From Microthyrium microscopicum (lineage: Eukaryota > Ascomycota > Dothideomycetes > Microthyriales > Microthyriaceae): 64,000 nucleotides of DNA. Both the position numbers and the translations under genes were made by a program. This document shows positions 45,850 through 57,533 of the stretch, one piece after another; the stretch's first letter is position 1, and every line of letters begins with the position of its first letter. The stretch is taken from the NCBI GenBank assembly GCA_010405405.1, contig MU004231.1, positions 1,447,386 to 1,511,385 on the forward strand. Reading direction: 5' to 3'. The notes beneath the pieces are model-generated. The model made no database searches, was not told the origin of the DNA, and saw only the letters and a list, made by a program, of their open reading frames with translations.

Positions 45850-48340
45850 CCTAATAATAATAATAGCGAGATAATAGATAATATAGATTTATCTAGTTTA
45901 CCTAGTAGAGATAACTATAGAATTACTTTTAGAAGTAATTCTAGAAGTAATTCTAGTTTTTAAGAAGACTTAGTAAATTTAACTACTTTTATTAATAATA
46001 AATCTAATAAATCTAATTTTAGTCTTCTTAAACCTAAAGACGATCTAATTTATATTTTTAGTTAGGGATTATATACTTATAAGCTATATCCTATTAATTT
46101 AAGAGAGCTACGATCCTATAAAATATAATATTCTTTATATAGTTATTCTAAAACTAAGATTAAAGTAGACGAATTTATATCTTCTAATTATATTTAGTAT
46201 TATAAATTAAAGTATCCTGCTATAGCTTATAATAAGAAAACAGAAAGAACTCTTACTAAGCTTACACTAGCTATTATTAGTAGTAGAAATAGTTCTAATT
46301 TCTTTAATTTAGCTAAATCTAGTAATCCTAATAAATAATTAAGATCTTCTACTTTAACTAAATTTATAGAAGAAGAAGCTTTAACTAAAGTACTAAACTT
46401 TCTTATTAAAAATAATCTATCTTTTAATATATATAATTTAGATTCTTTTCAATCACTTTTAAATTACTATAATAAAGCTACTCCTACTATTAATAGATAG
46501 AAAATAAAAGAGTTATTAGTTAAAACCTTTAATTTAGGTCTAGAGGAATTTAAATTATCTATTAAAAGAGCTAAAGAAGCTAATAGATCTTTTTCTTTAG
46601 TATTAGATAGTTAGACATCTAATACTAGTATAGCCTATCTAGGTATAATTCTAGTCTATATTAATATAGATTTAAAAACTAAATATAACTTAATTAGTTT
46701 TACTAAATTAATAGAAAGTAAAACTAGTTTATATATATATAATAAATTACTTAATATTATTAGTTTATATAATTTAGATTTTACAGATATTATTTCTATA
46801 ACTAGAGATAATACTACTAAGAATGATAAACTACTAGAGTTTATATTTAAAAATCTAGCAGAAATATAAGAAACTAAAAATATTTTAATATTTAATAAAT
46901 TATTTAATATCCGCTATGCTACTTATATTATTAATTTAGTAGCTAAAGATATATTTACTCGTTTCTTATTAGATAAAAGCGTTAAAGAAGAGTTTTCTAA
47001 TTATATTAATAAAACTAAAACTAAGAAGTTTTTAAGTAATAGACATAAAACTTTAGGTATAAATAAACGACTTACTTATAATATTATTCTAACTACTAGC
47101 GATTACCCTAGAGGTAGAATAGCTATATAAATAACTACTACTACTAGTAATAAAGAACATAGTAGTTTAATATTTAAAGTATATAAAGTAGTTTCTTATA
47201 TTAAATATAACTAAGATCCTAAAAAGTTATATTTAGAAGGCCTTAAAAAGTTTAAAGAAGAAGGTTTAATTCTTAAAGATTATAATAAAACTAGAATAAG
47301 TGGTAATAATATAACTAGATAGAATTCTACTTATAATATGCTACATCTTTTAATTATTACTAAAGATATAGTAGATTATATTAGTAATAATACTAAAGAT
47401 AAAGAATTTAAAGAGGTAATTATTACTTCTAAAGAATAGCTTATCTTAGAAGCTATTAGAGATATTCTAGAAATATTTGTTAAACCTTCTGTTAGTTTAT
47501 AAGCACAAGTTTATACTACTATTAATACTAGTTTATTACATATTATAAATATATATAAAAAACTAGAAGAAAAGCAATATTATATACTTAATAATTTAGA
47601 TTAGCTTAGTTTAAGTTAGTCAGTAGATATAGATAATCTTAGAAGTACTATAAATAAAGGAATTACTAAGTTAGAACATTATTTCCCTAGAAATATTACT
47701 CCTAAATAATTTAAATATTTAAAACCTTACTTAATAAGTACTATTTTAGATCTTAGATTTAAATTAGAGCATTTTAAAGAAGGAGAAGGTCTTTTATATA
47801 AACTATCTAGTACTATAAAAGAAGATATAAAAGAACTACTTAAAGAAGAATATAGAAAGCTTAAGACTATATTCTTTACTATAGAATCTAATACAAATTT
47901 ATCTAATTTAAATAGTAGTAATACTACTAGTAAAAAGAAGAGTCTAAATAATAATATTCTTATTATTACTAATAGCGTAGTAGAAGAAGAATATACACTA
48001 TATCTTTAAGAACCTTCTTTACCTAAATCTAAACCTTTAGATTATTAAAAAGTAAATACTTCTAGATTTCCTATTTTATTTCTTTTAACTATTAGATATC
48101 TTACTATACCTTTTACTTCAGCTTCTATTAAAAGTATTTTTAGTATTAGTAATATAGTTATATCTAAAACTAAAAATAGAATGAATCCTAATATAGCTAA
48201 GATACTTTTATTATTAAAAAGCTAGAAAATTATAAATTATAATTTATTATATTCTTATAAAGAAGAGATATTAATAGAAGAACTAAATATTAATAGTAAT
48301 AAAGAGGAATTTAGTTAGTTATTAAATTTAGAATAGTACT
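45850..48340 (+). pseudogene. hAT transposase, inactivated by RIP-type changes
   Basis: One forward frame can be read for about 830 codons with many in-frame TAG and TAA stops and no clear frameshift. The stops lie where Trp (TGG) or Gln (CAG, CAA) would be expected, the usual outcome of C-to-T change on either strand. Recognisable hAT parts are SFSLVLDS followed by TSNTSIAYLGI (start of the catalytic core), SITRDNTTKNDKLLEF, and the C-terminal dimerisation region FPILFLLTIRYLTIPFTSAS with IFSISNIVISKTKNRMNPN. The N-terminal part has a worn stretch that may be a BED-type zinc finger. The gene cannot make transposase. Confidence 0.82.
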
Positions 48341-49287
48341 TAAATATAATTATTATAAAACTAAATTATTTAATTTCTAAATATTAAAAGTAAGTTATAA
48401 GTATTTAATATATTGGTTAAAATAATATAAGAATTAAAGATAAAGCTAATAAATAGTTATTATATATAGAAGTATAAAGTATTAGAATAGATAAATATAT
48501 AGATATAAGTAAGTAGTAAGTAGTAGATTAATAAAATTATTTTAAATAAGTAGTAATATTAATTATTAATAGTTATCTTTTATTAAATACTTTATATAGA
48601 GTATATAATATAGAAATCTAGATATATCTAATATAGAATTACTATCCTAATATAGCTATCTAACTCTAGCTCCTTATTCACTTTTAGTTATTTAAATAGT
48701 TAGTAAAATAATAAATAAATAATATTATATTTATTTCTAAATATCTAAAGAACCAAAAGCGAATAAGAAAAACTAATAACAGATCTAAAACTAGCGAACC
48801 TAGACGAAGAGATTAATATAATTTTTATAGCTTAAATAGTATATTTCTATTTTATTAATTTAAATTAATTATTAAAATTAATTAATATTATCTTAATTAA
48901 TTTAGTATTAATTCAAGGTAGGCATTAATTAATTAATTTTAGTATAAGCTAGCATTAATTAATTTTAATTTGGCATTAATTAATTAAATTAAATTAAATC
49001 ACAACCCTGGTACTGAGCCAAGAGCTCCCCTGCCGTGTTCGGGAAAATCTACAGGGGTAACAACCACTACGGGCACTAGTAATTCTGCTCCAAACAGTTG
49101 CATTGCTCCTACTCCAACCCTTCATATTCACTTTCCCACTACATGATACCAATTGCCTGAACAACTCGACCCTCTTACCCACTGGTCGCTTGAGAAGCAG
49201 TGAGACTATTTCCTCGGCTTTGCTGGCCTCCGACTACCTCCAGCCAGCTCCGACCTCCTCAATTTCGCTATTGAGGATTATCTGATC

Positions 49288-50866
49288 ATGACAGCCGAGA
49301 AAGATACCCTCCTGATACGGGAGCAGTTTGTGCCGCCTCGCTCCAAAGTCACCACACGCCGTAGATTCGTAGCTCGTAAAGCAAAGCGGAAGGAAGAAAG
49401 TCTGTTCGCAGTTCTGTGTGCCTGGATTGTGGATCAGCAGATTGGTATATATCTTCCCATTGACACAATAATGACAATGGAGCATCCTAGCTAACGAGGC
49501 TCTGTCAATAGGAATATGCGTCAATCTCCTTATTCTCCTCGGCCTCGTACACTTTGCTTTCCCTAGAGCTCGGCAATACACTCGCAAATTCTACGAATTG
49601 TCATATTTTGACTCGGAATCGGGCAACTATGGCCGTGGCTGGGACGATGTCTACTTCATTACACTATGGGCTGTCATTTTCACGGGATTACGGGCTATGG
49701 TTATCGACTACATTCTGAAACCGTTTGCTCGATGGGGCGGAATAGAGTCGAAAAAGCTACGTACTCGATTCGCTGAACAGGCCTGGGCTGTCATCTACTA
49801 CACGGCATCATGGTCATTGGGAATGGTATGTCTGGCTAAGGAAGTAACTACAAAAGGCGAAGACTAACAATGGCATAGTACATCATGTACAACTCTTCAT
49901 ATTGGCTCAACACATGGGAAATGTGGACACACTGGCCCACATGGCAGATCGCGCCTCTTTTCAAGCTATATTATCTAGCTCAAATCGGCTACTGGATCCA
50001 TATGCTCGCCGTTATATTCATTGAAGAGCGGAGAAAGGATCACTGGCAGATGTTCACCCACCATGTCTTCACCTCGCTTCTCTTGATCACCAGCTACGGT
50101 CATTACATGAACAAGGTTGGCAACGTGATCTTATGCATTATGGACTTTGTCGATATTGTCCTCGCCGTCGGTGTCTCCGAATCTCTTTGCTTTGCAAACA
50201 CTGACTATTTCTTAGACCGCCAAAGTCCTCAACTACTTTCGCTTCCGTCTCGCTTGCGACATTGCGTTTGGTGTCTTTCTCGTCTCATGGTTCGTCACAC
50301 GCCATGTCCTCTATAACCGCGTCTTCTGGTCTGTCGCCGTCGACCTCCACGCCGCAACTCCATATGGCTGCTACGAGACTACGACAGGACGTCAAGTCAC
50401 CACAGACGGCGGCTCCGCTATATGGGCCAACGTTCTTCAACCCTTCAATGACCAGGATGGTCTCGTCTGCTTCAATAAGCAGATCGAGTACGGTTTCCTT
50501 GGCCTGCTTGCCGGTCTGCAGGTGTTGACGATCATTTGGTTCGGCATGATTATCCGCGTCGCTTATGGCGTGCTGTCGGGCAAGAAGGCAGAAGATACGC
50601 GCAGCGACGATGAAGACGACTGCGACTCGGAAGAAGAAGAAGAGATTGAAGTCGACGATCTCGAAAAGCCAGAAGACGCACCCATCGAATTTGAAGTCGA
50701 TGCCAGCGAAGTGACTGGCGCTTTCAAGACTGAGCGTGCAGGTTCCCCCGCCACACGATCAAAGACACGCAAGAGCGCAGCGGCTCGCGCCAGCGCTATC
50801 TCCATCCCAGGCCATGGAGACCACAAGGAGCTCTTGGGCCGAATTGGCTGCGACAAGCCAACATAG
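49288..50866 (+). CDS. lag1: Ceramide synthase (TLC/Lag1 family), paralogue 2
   Basis: The second sphingoid-base N-acyltransferase of the window. Four exons (49288-49444, 49512-49825, 49879-50166, 50216-50866) give 469 residues. After a basic start (RSKVTTRRRFVARKAKRKEE) comes IGICVNLLILLGLVHFAFPR, then FDSESGNYGRGWDDVYFITL. The Lag1 motif reads MFTHHVFTSLLLITSYGHYM with CIMDFVDIVLATAKVLNYF; paired His and paired Asp are all present. The C-terminus is acidic (DDEDDCDSEEEEEIEVDD), then basic. The third intron has a weaker GTCGGT donor, but it is the only choice that gives the conserved LATAKVLNY. The hAT element ends 278 bp upstream, so the distal promoter has been replaced or displaced. Sequence differs clearly from the paralogue at 21.4-23.0 kb (HVFTSLLL against HIITLSLI), so the two are old duplicates. 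Confidence 0.9.
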
Positions 50867-51877
50867 ACCACGGGAGCAGTCTGGGAGTTGGTTTAACAGC
50901 GAGTATTACGAGCACGGTGATGCTGGAGACAGCGAGCTTCAAAGCCCGCAGCTGTGTTTATCTAACGGCCGTCGTGTTTTCCTGTTTTGATGCGCGCGCA
51001 AAAGTGTCCAAAAGGACATCAAGTCTTTCGATATGACGTTCTGTTTTGTTGTTCTTTTCGAACCTTTATATATACCTCTTGATATACCTTGAACTCATCT
51101 TGGCGTGCAGATGCTTTCTTTTACGACGCTTTGTTTCGTCGATTTTGATTGAAGAGCATTTATTTGGCATTTAGGGTTTTGTGGTAGCTGGTCGAATATT
51201 AAAGTAGTGTGTAGACGAAATTTTTAGACCTTTGATGATCAGATAAGTTCTGTAATCTAAGTTCGGCTCTGTCTTGCAATGACTCCATGAGATTTAGATC
51301 CTTCGGTCCTTGGCCATTTCACAACCTTTTTCCGGGTAATGCATACTATACTGGATACTGCATGTAAAATACATAGTAGGAAACGACTTGAGGCCATCGT
51401 ACTCGCGAAAATTTACCGCATCAGCTGGCCATGGAACTTGTCGCTCGTCAGCAAGCTTCCCTATTTTCTCATTGGAACGACAGACAGTTTGAGCTGAAGG
51501 ACACTTCCATTTTATTCTGTCAAGAGTGTTGCCTCCATGGATCAGGTAAGTACCTACACCTGATGGCTAATCCAACCTTCAATCCCCAAGTGTGGCAAGC
51601 AAGTCCGCGCATGACAGTCCATTCAACTTCAAGTAATTCGAAACATGGTCTTCCGGACCAGTTCTAAGAAGCGAAGAGCTAACGTGTGCTCCCAGAACCC
51701 CGGGTCGGCGCGCTGTCGACGATCCTTCACCTCCTGTTCCTTCCAAGTACGCCCGCCATTCTCACCTTCTCGAATTGCTTGGAGCAAAGGAGATGTAGTT
51801 GTACTACCTGGTCGATCCTTTATGTAGATGACATTCGTACACATTATCAAGTATAGTGGTCCATTCCAAGTAGCGTT
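50867..51877. other. Intergenic region
   Basis: The 3' region of the second ceramide synthase and of the broken DUF7587 locus. A minus-strand frame near 51629-51844 contains GRTWKEQEVKDRRQRAD, which recalls a Myb/SANT-like start, but it lacks a convincing gene context. Confidence 0.4.
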
Positions 51878-52797
51878 CTAGAACAATTCGGCAATAGCCA
51901 TTGCGATTTGAATTTCCGCTTCTCCATAGGCGCTTGCCTCACTCCGAGAGGCGAAGACTTGGTCGTCTGATGCAAGATTGATTGCTGCTACGTCGAGAGT
52001 GGATGGGTCCAGAAGGATACTGACTCCTAAAGCCTCAATGCTGTCCAGAGAGGTGCATGCGTAGCAATCACCCTGGACTATTCCGTGGATCATATACTCT
52101 GGTGCCCAATACTTGCTCGATTTACAATATCCTGCGTGAAAGAGTGCTTGATCCGGACGGAGACGGAAGGTGTCGACGACGGCGATTTGAATGCCACTGA
52201 CGTTTGCAGGGAGTTTCATGATCTGAGCTATCCCCAATGCCATAATCCAGAATGGTTGCCAGGAGCTGAATTCCGTGTTACGTTGTTTTTTCGCCGTAGA
52301 AGTGACCCCAGATCAGGTGGGGTAGATTCGGTATGTCATCCATGCGTTGGTGACCTTGGTTCTGAGCGAAAGCCCGAGGCATGATGGCTGTGGAGGTGTT
52401 GAGCGGGTTTGGAACTGTGGTGTCGTTCAAGTCTCGGCCGGAATATAGTGAGAATACACGGAAGAGGTATCTAGGTGCGGTCTCTCGGTGGACTTGGGAA
52501 AAGTCAGCTCGGTCAAACAATCCATGCATCATTTCAACTAGAAACGGAGGAAGATGGAAGCGATAGAAGGGCGTGTTGAAAGTTGGTTAACTTACTTTGG
52601 ATGAGCTCGAAGATTTTTTTTTTCTGCTGTGCCTCGCTCTTCTGCCAGAAGCTCGGAGTACAGCACAACGTGATGATACTCATTGCCTCAGAAGACTCAA
52701 CATCATGAGGAACAGCCATGGTTTGGTTGAGGGTGTGGATGTAGCGAATGTTTAACGAGAGGTTGAAGTCACGATAGAGAAGATTGCCGATGGACAT
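51878..52797 (-). pseudogene. DUF7587-type locus, copy B, probably broken
   Basis: A first exon from an ATG at 52797 (MSIGNLLYRDFNLSLN) with a GTAAGT donor after ELIQ precedes a DUF7587 domain. Its parts are PRYLFRVFSLYSG, then FSSWQPFWIMALGIA, then IAVVDT and PEYMIHGIVQG, which correspond one to one with copies A and C. The domain parts do not share one continuous reading frame; about one break is present, so this is most likely a pseudogene, though an assembly slip is possible. The C-terminal region is much shorter than in the other copies. It lies in tandem with copy C, same strand, about 1 kb apart. Confidence 0.65.
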
Positions 52798-53806
52798 GGT
52801 GGACGGTCATTGCTGATACCATTGAAGGTGGCTCGCCAAGGCAAGCAGCGAGCTATTCTATATAAGGCAGATATAACGCCAGCCGCATTAAGTGAATCAT
52901 CTTTTGCGTTCTTGTGGACAAGACAAGTCGACAGAGCGGTCAAAAACATCAGTCATTTCCTACTTGGTGCAGGAGCGTGGAAATATCAGTCTGCAAAGTC
53001 GCGCGTCTTCTGAATCTCGAACAAAGCTGCAGTCTCATTGGGAAAAGTGAACTGTACGATAGAATACGAGCTTTCGCTGTTTAGTCACTAACTGCATTGT
53101 TGTAACTGCTTTAGTTAGGTGTTTTGACTCTTGAGAGGCATCGTTTTCCGCATCATGAGTCGGCAAGGGGGCGACAAAATAAAAGGCGCGCCCCCAGCGA
53201 GCGCAATAGCTCCATACAAGACGATCTTTTATTGAGTGCGTTATTCATTATCGAGCGCGTTCAGGCTTGAGCATTTTATGGGATGCTTTGGGGAATATAG
53301 CACCTTTTAATCAACAGCGTTCGTGGGGGCATCGACGCCGATGGGAGAACGCCAGCTATTTTGTCCATCAGTTTGGTTGGCCACTAAATAGGACTAGGCG
53401 ATGATAGAGAACTCAGAGACAAACTTCAAGAAGTGAGGTATGGCCCTTCAAGCCTTCTTCTCGCTGCAATTAAGTGGGCATATCAATGTTGCAGTTCGAT
53501 TTATTCCAAGATATCCTCTCGTAGACTTGACAGCGATGTTTCAGTGCATGAGATCATAAAGTTTTGGCAAGGGAAGCTTATTTATGGACGACTGACGATA
53601 TCTATCTGCAAATATTTCAGTAATTTGATCATTTGTTACATTTCCCTAAGTTTGTAATTGATCTCTCGTAATATGTGACCAAAGTCTGAACAGACAGTGA
53701 AGTCGAGCTGCGTAGAAACATATGACAATACAATGAACTTTCCCAGGGACATATCAGCTATGCTGCCATGCATCCTCCTGCCAGGTCAGTTGCGCTTAAA
53801 CATTAT
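52798..53806. other. Intergenic region between two DUF7587 loci
   Basis: About 1 kb without a supportable gene. A short frame at 53433-53657 (plus) shows no family features. Confidence 0.45.
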
Positions 53807-54842
53807 CTACATGTTTCGCGAACGGTCGATTGCAATTTGCCATTCCTCGCGTTGCGGCTCATGAACTCTGGGCTTGTCATGCACAGGCCGCAAGAAATTT
53901 AAGAACTCATGGATATCCGAGAAGCTTTCGCCTGCAACATGACCAGCAGGAGCCAGGATTGGTACAGGCTTGTCGGGATCTTTGAAATCATAGCCGTGCT
54001 CTCGTAAGGCATTGAATACTTTAGTCCAGGCCTGTTCATAGAGCTCGGGCCGTCGATGCCACGGACGGCAACGCATGTTCAGCAAGGCCGCAGTTAGAGC
54101 AATTGCCATATCCCTTTGCTCGCGCCGCGCATACAGCTGCACAACTCTGACTATCATATCCAGTTCATCCGAAGTGAAAGCCTTACTGCGCGCTGCTGGT
54201 CCGGCCCATTTAGGATCTCGAACTCCGTATCCCCAGATCCCTCTAGCAATCTCCACGCTTGGCATCCAGCCAGTATGTAGCCAGGATTTCAAGAGCACGC
54301 TGGAAAACTTCGGGTGTCGGATCACGCCATGGACTAGATATTCGACACCCATGCGGCAGCATCCACTACACAAATGCAAAGCATGAACAGGATAGGCGTA
54401 GACCCCAGGTTGATAGGTGTCCAACATGGCGATACCTACATCGTTCTCTCCATTCCGAAATTTTTGGCAAGCATAAGCGAGCACCAGTACTATTGACGGC
54501 GTCCAGGAAGTGAATTCTGTCTCACAGTATTTGGCTCCAATGTGATCGTGGACCATCTTCTCAAGATCTTGAATGTCATGAATTCGACGCTTGAGGCAAG
54601 CTCGAGTGCGGAACTTAAGGTAGCCGAGAGGAACGATTGATTCTCCGCTATTAAGAACAGGCACTTCTTGGTCGGGTATAAACCCCATTTCCCTACGTCT
54701 ACCAGAGCTTTCCGAAAAGGTTCGGAACAGGAAACGTGGGTTCTTTTGGCGTATCTCTACATAACAAAAATTGGTGCACCAAGCAGCATGAACGACAAGA
54801 CTTACCTTCAATCGCGATGAGACGATCAGGTGTGAGCTCCAT
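53807..54842 (-). CDS. DUF7587-type protein, copy C
   Basis: Two exons (54806-54842 and 53807-54756) give 328 residues. The start MELTPDRLIAIE joins in phase to EIRQKNPRFLFRTFSESSG. The domain motifs are FLFRTF (Arg24), TEFTSWTPS (Thr95-Ser96-Trp97-Thr98), IAMLDT and VEYLVHGVI (Glu151), in the same order and nearly the same spacing as copy A. A further helical region (FTSDELDMIVRVVQLYARRE) follows, then an Arg- and Glu-rich tail. The 49-nt intron has a GTAAGT donor; read without splicing, an upstream false N-terminus appears. No signal peptide or membrane span. Function unknown; the resemblance to ADP-ribosyltransferases is inferred from motif order only. Confidence 0.78.
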
Positions 54843-55823
54843 CTAGGATTTGAATGAGTACAGCAGAGTACAAGCAAATAAGCACTGTCAACGTTTTCTG
54901 TGGTCAGGTTTTGATTTAGAGTATTGACGTGGAATAATACGAATTGACGCAAGCCAGATAATTATATATTCCAGTTTTCGATGTCCCAGTGTCAGAAAAG
55001 ATTACGGGTGATTCATACCTAGGTAGTGTTGATCTGCAGTGTTGAGGTAGGGTATTGCCGACAATGCTATGGTTACAAAACTCTCATAAATTTTTCGAAT
55101 TGTGAGACATAGCTAGCACCTACAAAGGACATCTTGCTATAGGGAAGGTTTCACGTTGCAATCATGAGATGGCCTTGATTTTCAACACCAGATGTACAGT
55201 GGCATACACCATCTGAACGAAGTGCAAGCCTCGAGCCGCAGCGAATGATTAGCATCGTCAGAAAGCTCAAGGCCGATCGCCAATTGGGGACGTTGATGTG
55301 TAGTTGAGGCCATCTGATAGCGCGCATCCATCTGACAAATGCTTCCCTTGAGGCACGATACAGCCAAACAAGCGTTAGCGAGCGACCTTGCTCGCCGATG
55401 AGTAGCACGATCTACTTTGGAGATTGGTAGAGTTGTGTTTCTAGGCTTCTAGGTTATATACAGCAGCGATCTTGTATTTGAATAGATCAAAACGACAAAC
55501 AATAGGGCGGATGCAGAGAAGGGAGGACTCAGGACTCAGGACTCAGGAGAAGGTTGATGGGATGAAGTTGGAGAGTATTGCAGGGGTGCGAGAATTGGTG
55601 GAGGAGCTTGGATCTCATGACAGCATCAGCCATCAACATCTTGATCTCCATTAAACCGCGACCCTCGAGATCGCAACTTCATTCCAAACCTACACTTTTT
55701 CCGTCTATTTCAGGCAGTGATCTTGACAAGAAACTGCTTTGACTACACTGGTTCGCTGAGGCTGATGTATGTTGCGCTGTTATACCTTTGGAAGCTTGCT
55801 AACAATGACCTTTGTAGTCAAAC
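54843..55823. other. Divergent intergenic region with a small tandem repeat
   Basis: About 980 bp between DUF7587 copy C (minus) and the DUF1295-type gene (plus). At about 55526-55546 the 7-mer AGGACTC occurs three times in a row. Just before 55824 a likely leader intron (GTATGTTGCG to TTTGTAG) precedes the ATG. Confidence 0.45.
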
Positions 55824-56679
55824 ATGGCTTCTCAACCAAAAGAAACCCCCGGCAAAAAGTTCGACCTGATCAATCGTGGAGTCAAAAAGTCGAATCCTGC
55901 TGGGACCGGCGTCTTCATTGGCCTGCGTGCTCTTGATCCAGTAATACAATATGGCATTCTCGCGAAAGGCCTAGGCTCTGGCCTGCTCCACAAGGTCGGA
56001 CTCGAAACCTTACCTGCTCTACCACCAAACACTGGAACCTTTCTCGATGGCCTCGGCCTTTCCCCATACCGACTTATACTGCTTGCCATGGCAACTGGGA
56101 CTGCCGTGAAGCAAATCTTTTGGCTAACAGCCACCGCAAACGAGGAGTTCCCACCAGCCGCTGCCGTTTCAGTCTCCCTCTTCAATACCTTCATGAACTC
56201 ACTCAACACCCTCGCCTTTACGACTGTCGCCGTCTCAGCCTCATTGTCCGATCGATCACAATTCCCGCAAACTCCACTACTAGTCGGAAGCGCGCTTTAT
56301 ACTGTTGGCATTGCCCTCGAGACATATTCTGAGATTTATCGCAAGAGTTTCAAGGACGACCCAAAGAACGAGGGAAAGCTATGTACGACCGGTCCATGGG
56401 GCATTGTAAGACATGCCAATTACCTCGGATACGTAATGTGGCGAGCTGGATTCGCTTTGGCTAGTGGAGGCTGGGCTCTTGCAGCTGTTGTTGCTGCTAC
56501 GCAGTCGGCCGACTTTATTACCCGAGCAATCCCAGTTCTCGATGACTACTGCACATCGAAAGTAAGTCTATCCTTCCATATGAATCATAGAGACCCCGCT
56601 AACAAAACGACAGTATCCTGCTCAATGGGAGGAATACAAAACGAGCACCCCCTACAGGCTTATTCCTTATGTGTACTAA
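55824..56679 (+). CDS. DUF1295-type multispan membrane protein
   Basis: Two exons (55824-56561 and 56614-56679) give 267 residues. The core has several hydrophobic segments (ILLAMATGTAVKQIFWLTA, LLVGSALYTVGIALETYSEI). The family's conserved end is clear: KLCTTGPWGIVRHANYLGYV, then WRAGFALASGGWAL, and in exon 2 YPAQWEEYKTSTPYRLIPY. This matches the DUF1295/steroid-reductase-like and isoprenylcysteine methyltransferase-like membrane group, where the R-H-x-N/P-x-Y segment binds the cofactor. The reaction is unknown. The 52-nt intron is needed: read unspliced, the conserved C-terminus is lost. Confidence 0.82.
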
Positions 56680-57533
56680 TTACGTTTTGGGCAGTTCTGT
56701 GTAGGAATACGATCATTGTAGTGTCATTTATGTCTGTACATATCGGAAGCTAGCCTTGTAGGTGTCAATATGGCTAGTCAATTTTCCAATGTACATATCG
56801 CATCCAAAAGTCGCCTGGAAAGATGTGACGCCCACAGTGTTTGCATAATGAGCACAGCTCTATTCAACTTGACGTTACTGCTAGGCTCTACATAGGCCCA
56901 ACAGTTAAGTTTAGGCCTCCTTGAGGTTATGGAGTCTCTTCAAAGTATTTCTCCCACACCTGAAGGCTGCTGTGTAGATTACAAACAGGTGCTGTGTTAC
57001 AGGTCAGTGTTATTGACCTTTTTTTACTTGCACAAAGTGACTACTCATCCAACGCAGACATACATTTGCCGTTCCCAGTTTCATGTACAGTCGGGATGAC
57101 TATTTCGATTGATGCGAACTAATGGTGGTTTGGCCCAAGCCTTCTTCCACTGCGTTCGTTAATCGGGCCATGACCAATGTGCCAACGGAGGGATGTTCGC
57201 ATCAACCTTTGTTTGTGCAATGGCTCTGTGACATGGGTTTGTAAGTTTGATCTGATTGATGTATTGACCTCAGCTCAGTCGTTTGAGACGTCAGAAAAGG
57301 GATTACAAAAGTCGCACTTCTGTCAATCCATCTCATCATCCATCCAGAATCACAATCGACTTGTGTACCAACCATTAACAAACATCTACACATCCCATCC
57401 ATTGAACTACACGTAGAGCGTGTAGAGACACTCAATAACATATACCTACAGCTACGTAAGCATTCAAGAGCAAACTTTCATCAACGACAAGTCTGATATC
57501 CTTTAACAGCATCCAGTCAAGCCTAGCGCCAGT
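56680..57533. other. Upstream region of the first MCYQ gene
   Basis: Holds the 3' end of the DUF1295-type gene and the promoter of the first MCYQ gene. The part from about 57150 on is a diverged duplicate of 58430-58750. No gene is seen. Confidence 0.5.
57150..57440. repeat. Duplicated promoter/leader segment, first copy
   Basis: This segment and the one near 58430-58750 share long similar runs: TGCGTTCGTTAATCGGGCCA against TGCGTTCGTTAGTCAGGCAC, then both carry CGTCGTTTGAG-like words, TTCATCTCAT/CCATCTCATC followed by ATCCA, and TGAACTACACGTAGAGCGTG against TGAACTGCCCGTAGAGCGTG. Both lie upstream of an MCYQ gene, so a block including promoter, leader and gene was copied. Confidence 0.75.

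Larger units (their letters stand above)
41465..49009 (+). mobile_element. hAT DNA transposon, RIP-worn, ends and target duplication intact
   Basis: The element starts CAGGGTTGTGATTTAATTTA and ends with its reverse complement (TAAATTAAATCACAACCCTG). It is flanked on both sides by the same 8 bp, GTACTGAG (41457-41464 and 49010-49017), the target duplication length of hAT elements. The ends carry many ATTAATTAA sub-repeats. Inside, 45.85-48.34 kb reads as a hAT transposase, while 41.6-45.8 kb is non-coding or holds unidentified worn material, including a large inverted repeat array. Nearly all C has been lost from the interior in a RIP-like way. The unbroken target duplication shows that it is still in its original insertion site. 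Confidence 0.88.

Noticed and set aside
41465-49009. The AT island considered as an LTR retroelement
   Set aside because: The ends are short inverted repeats with an 8-bp target duplication, and the coding relic matches hAT transposase; no long direct terminal repeats or reverse-transcriptase words were seen.
20182-50866. A lipid or secondary-metabolite gene cluster (esterase, ceramide synthases, phosphatase, oxygenase)
   Set aside because: The genes have mixed orientation and unrelated housekeeping neighbours, and no backbone synthase, transporter or cluster regulator is present.
55151-55408. A minus-strand 85-codon frame between DUF7587 copy C and the DUF1295-type gene
   Set aside because: No family features, and it overlaps the probable shared promoter region; likely chance.
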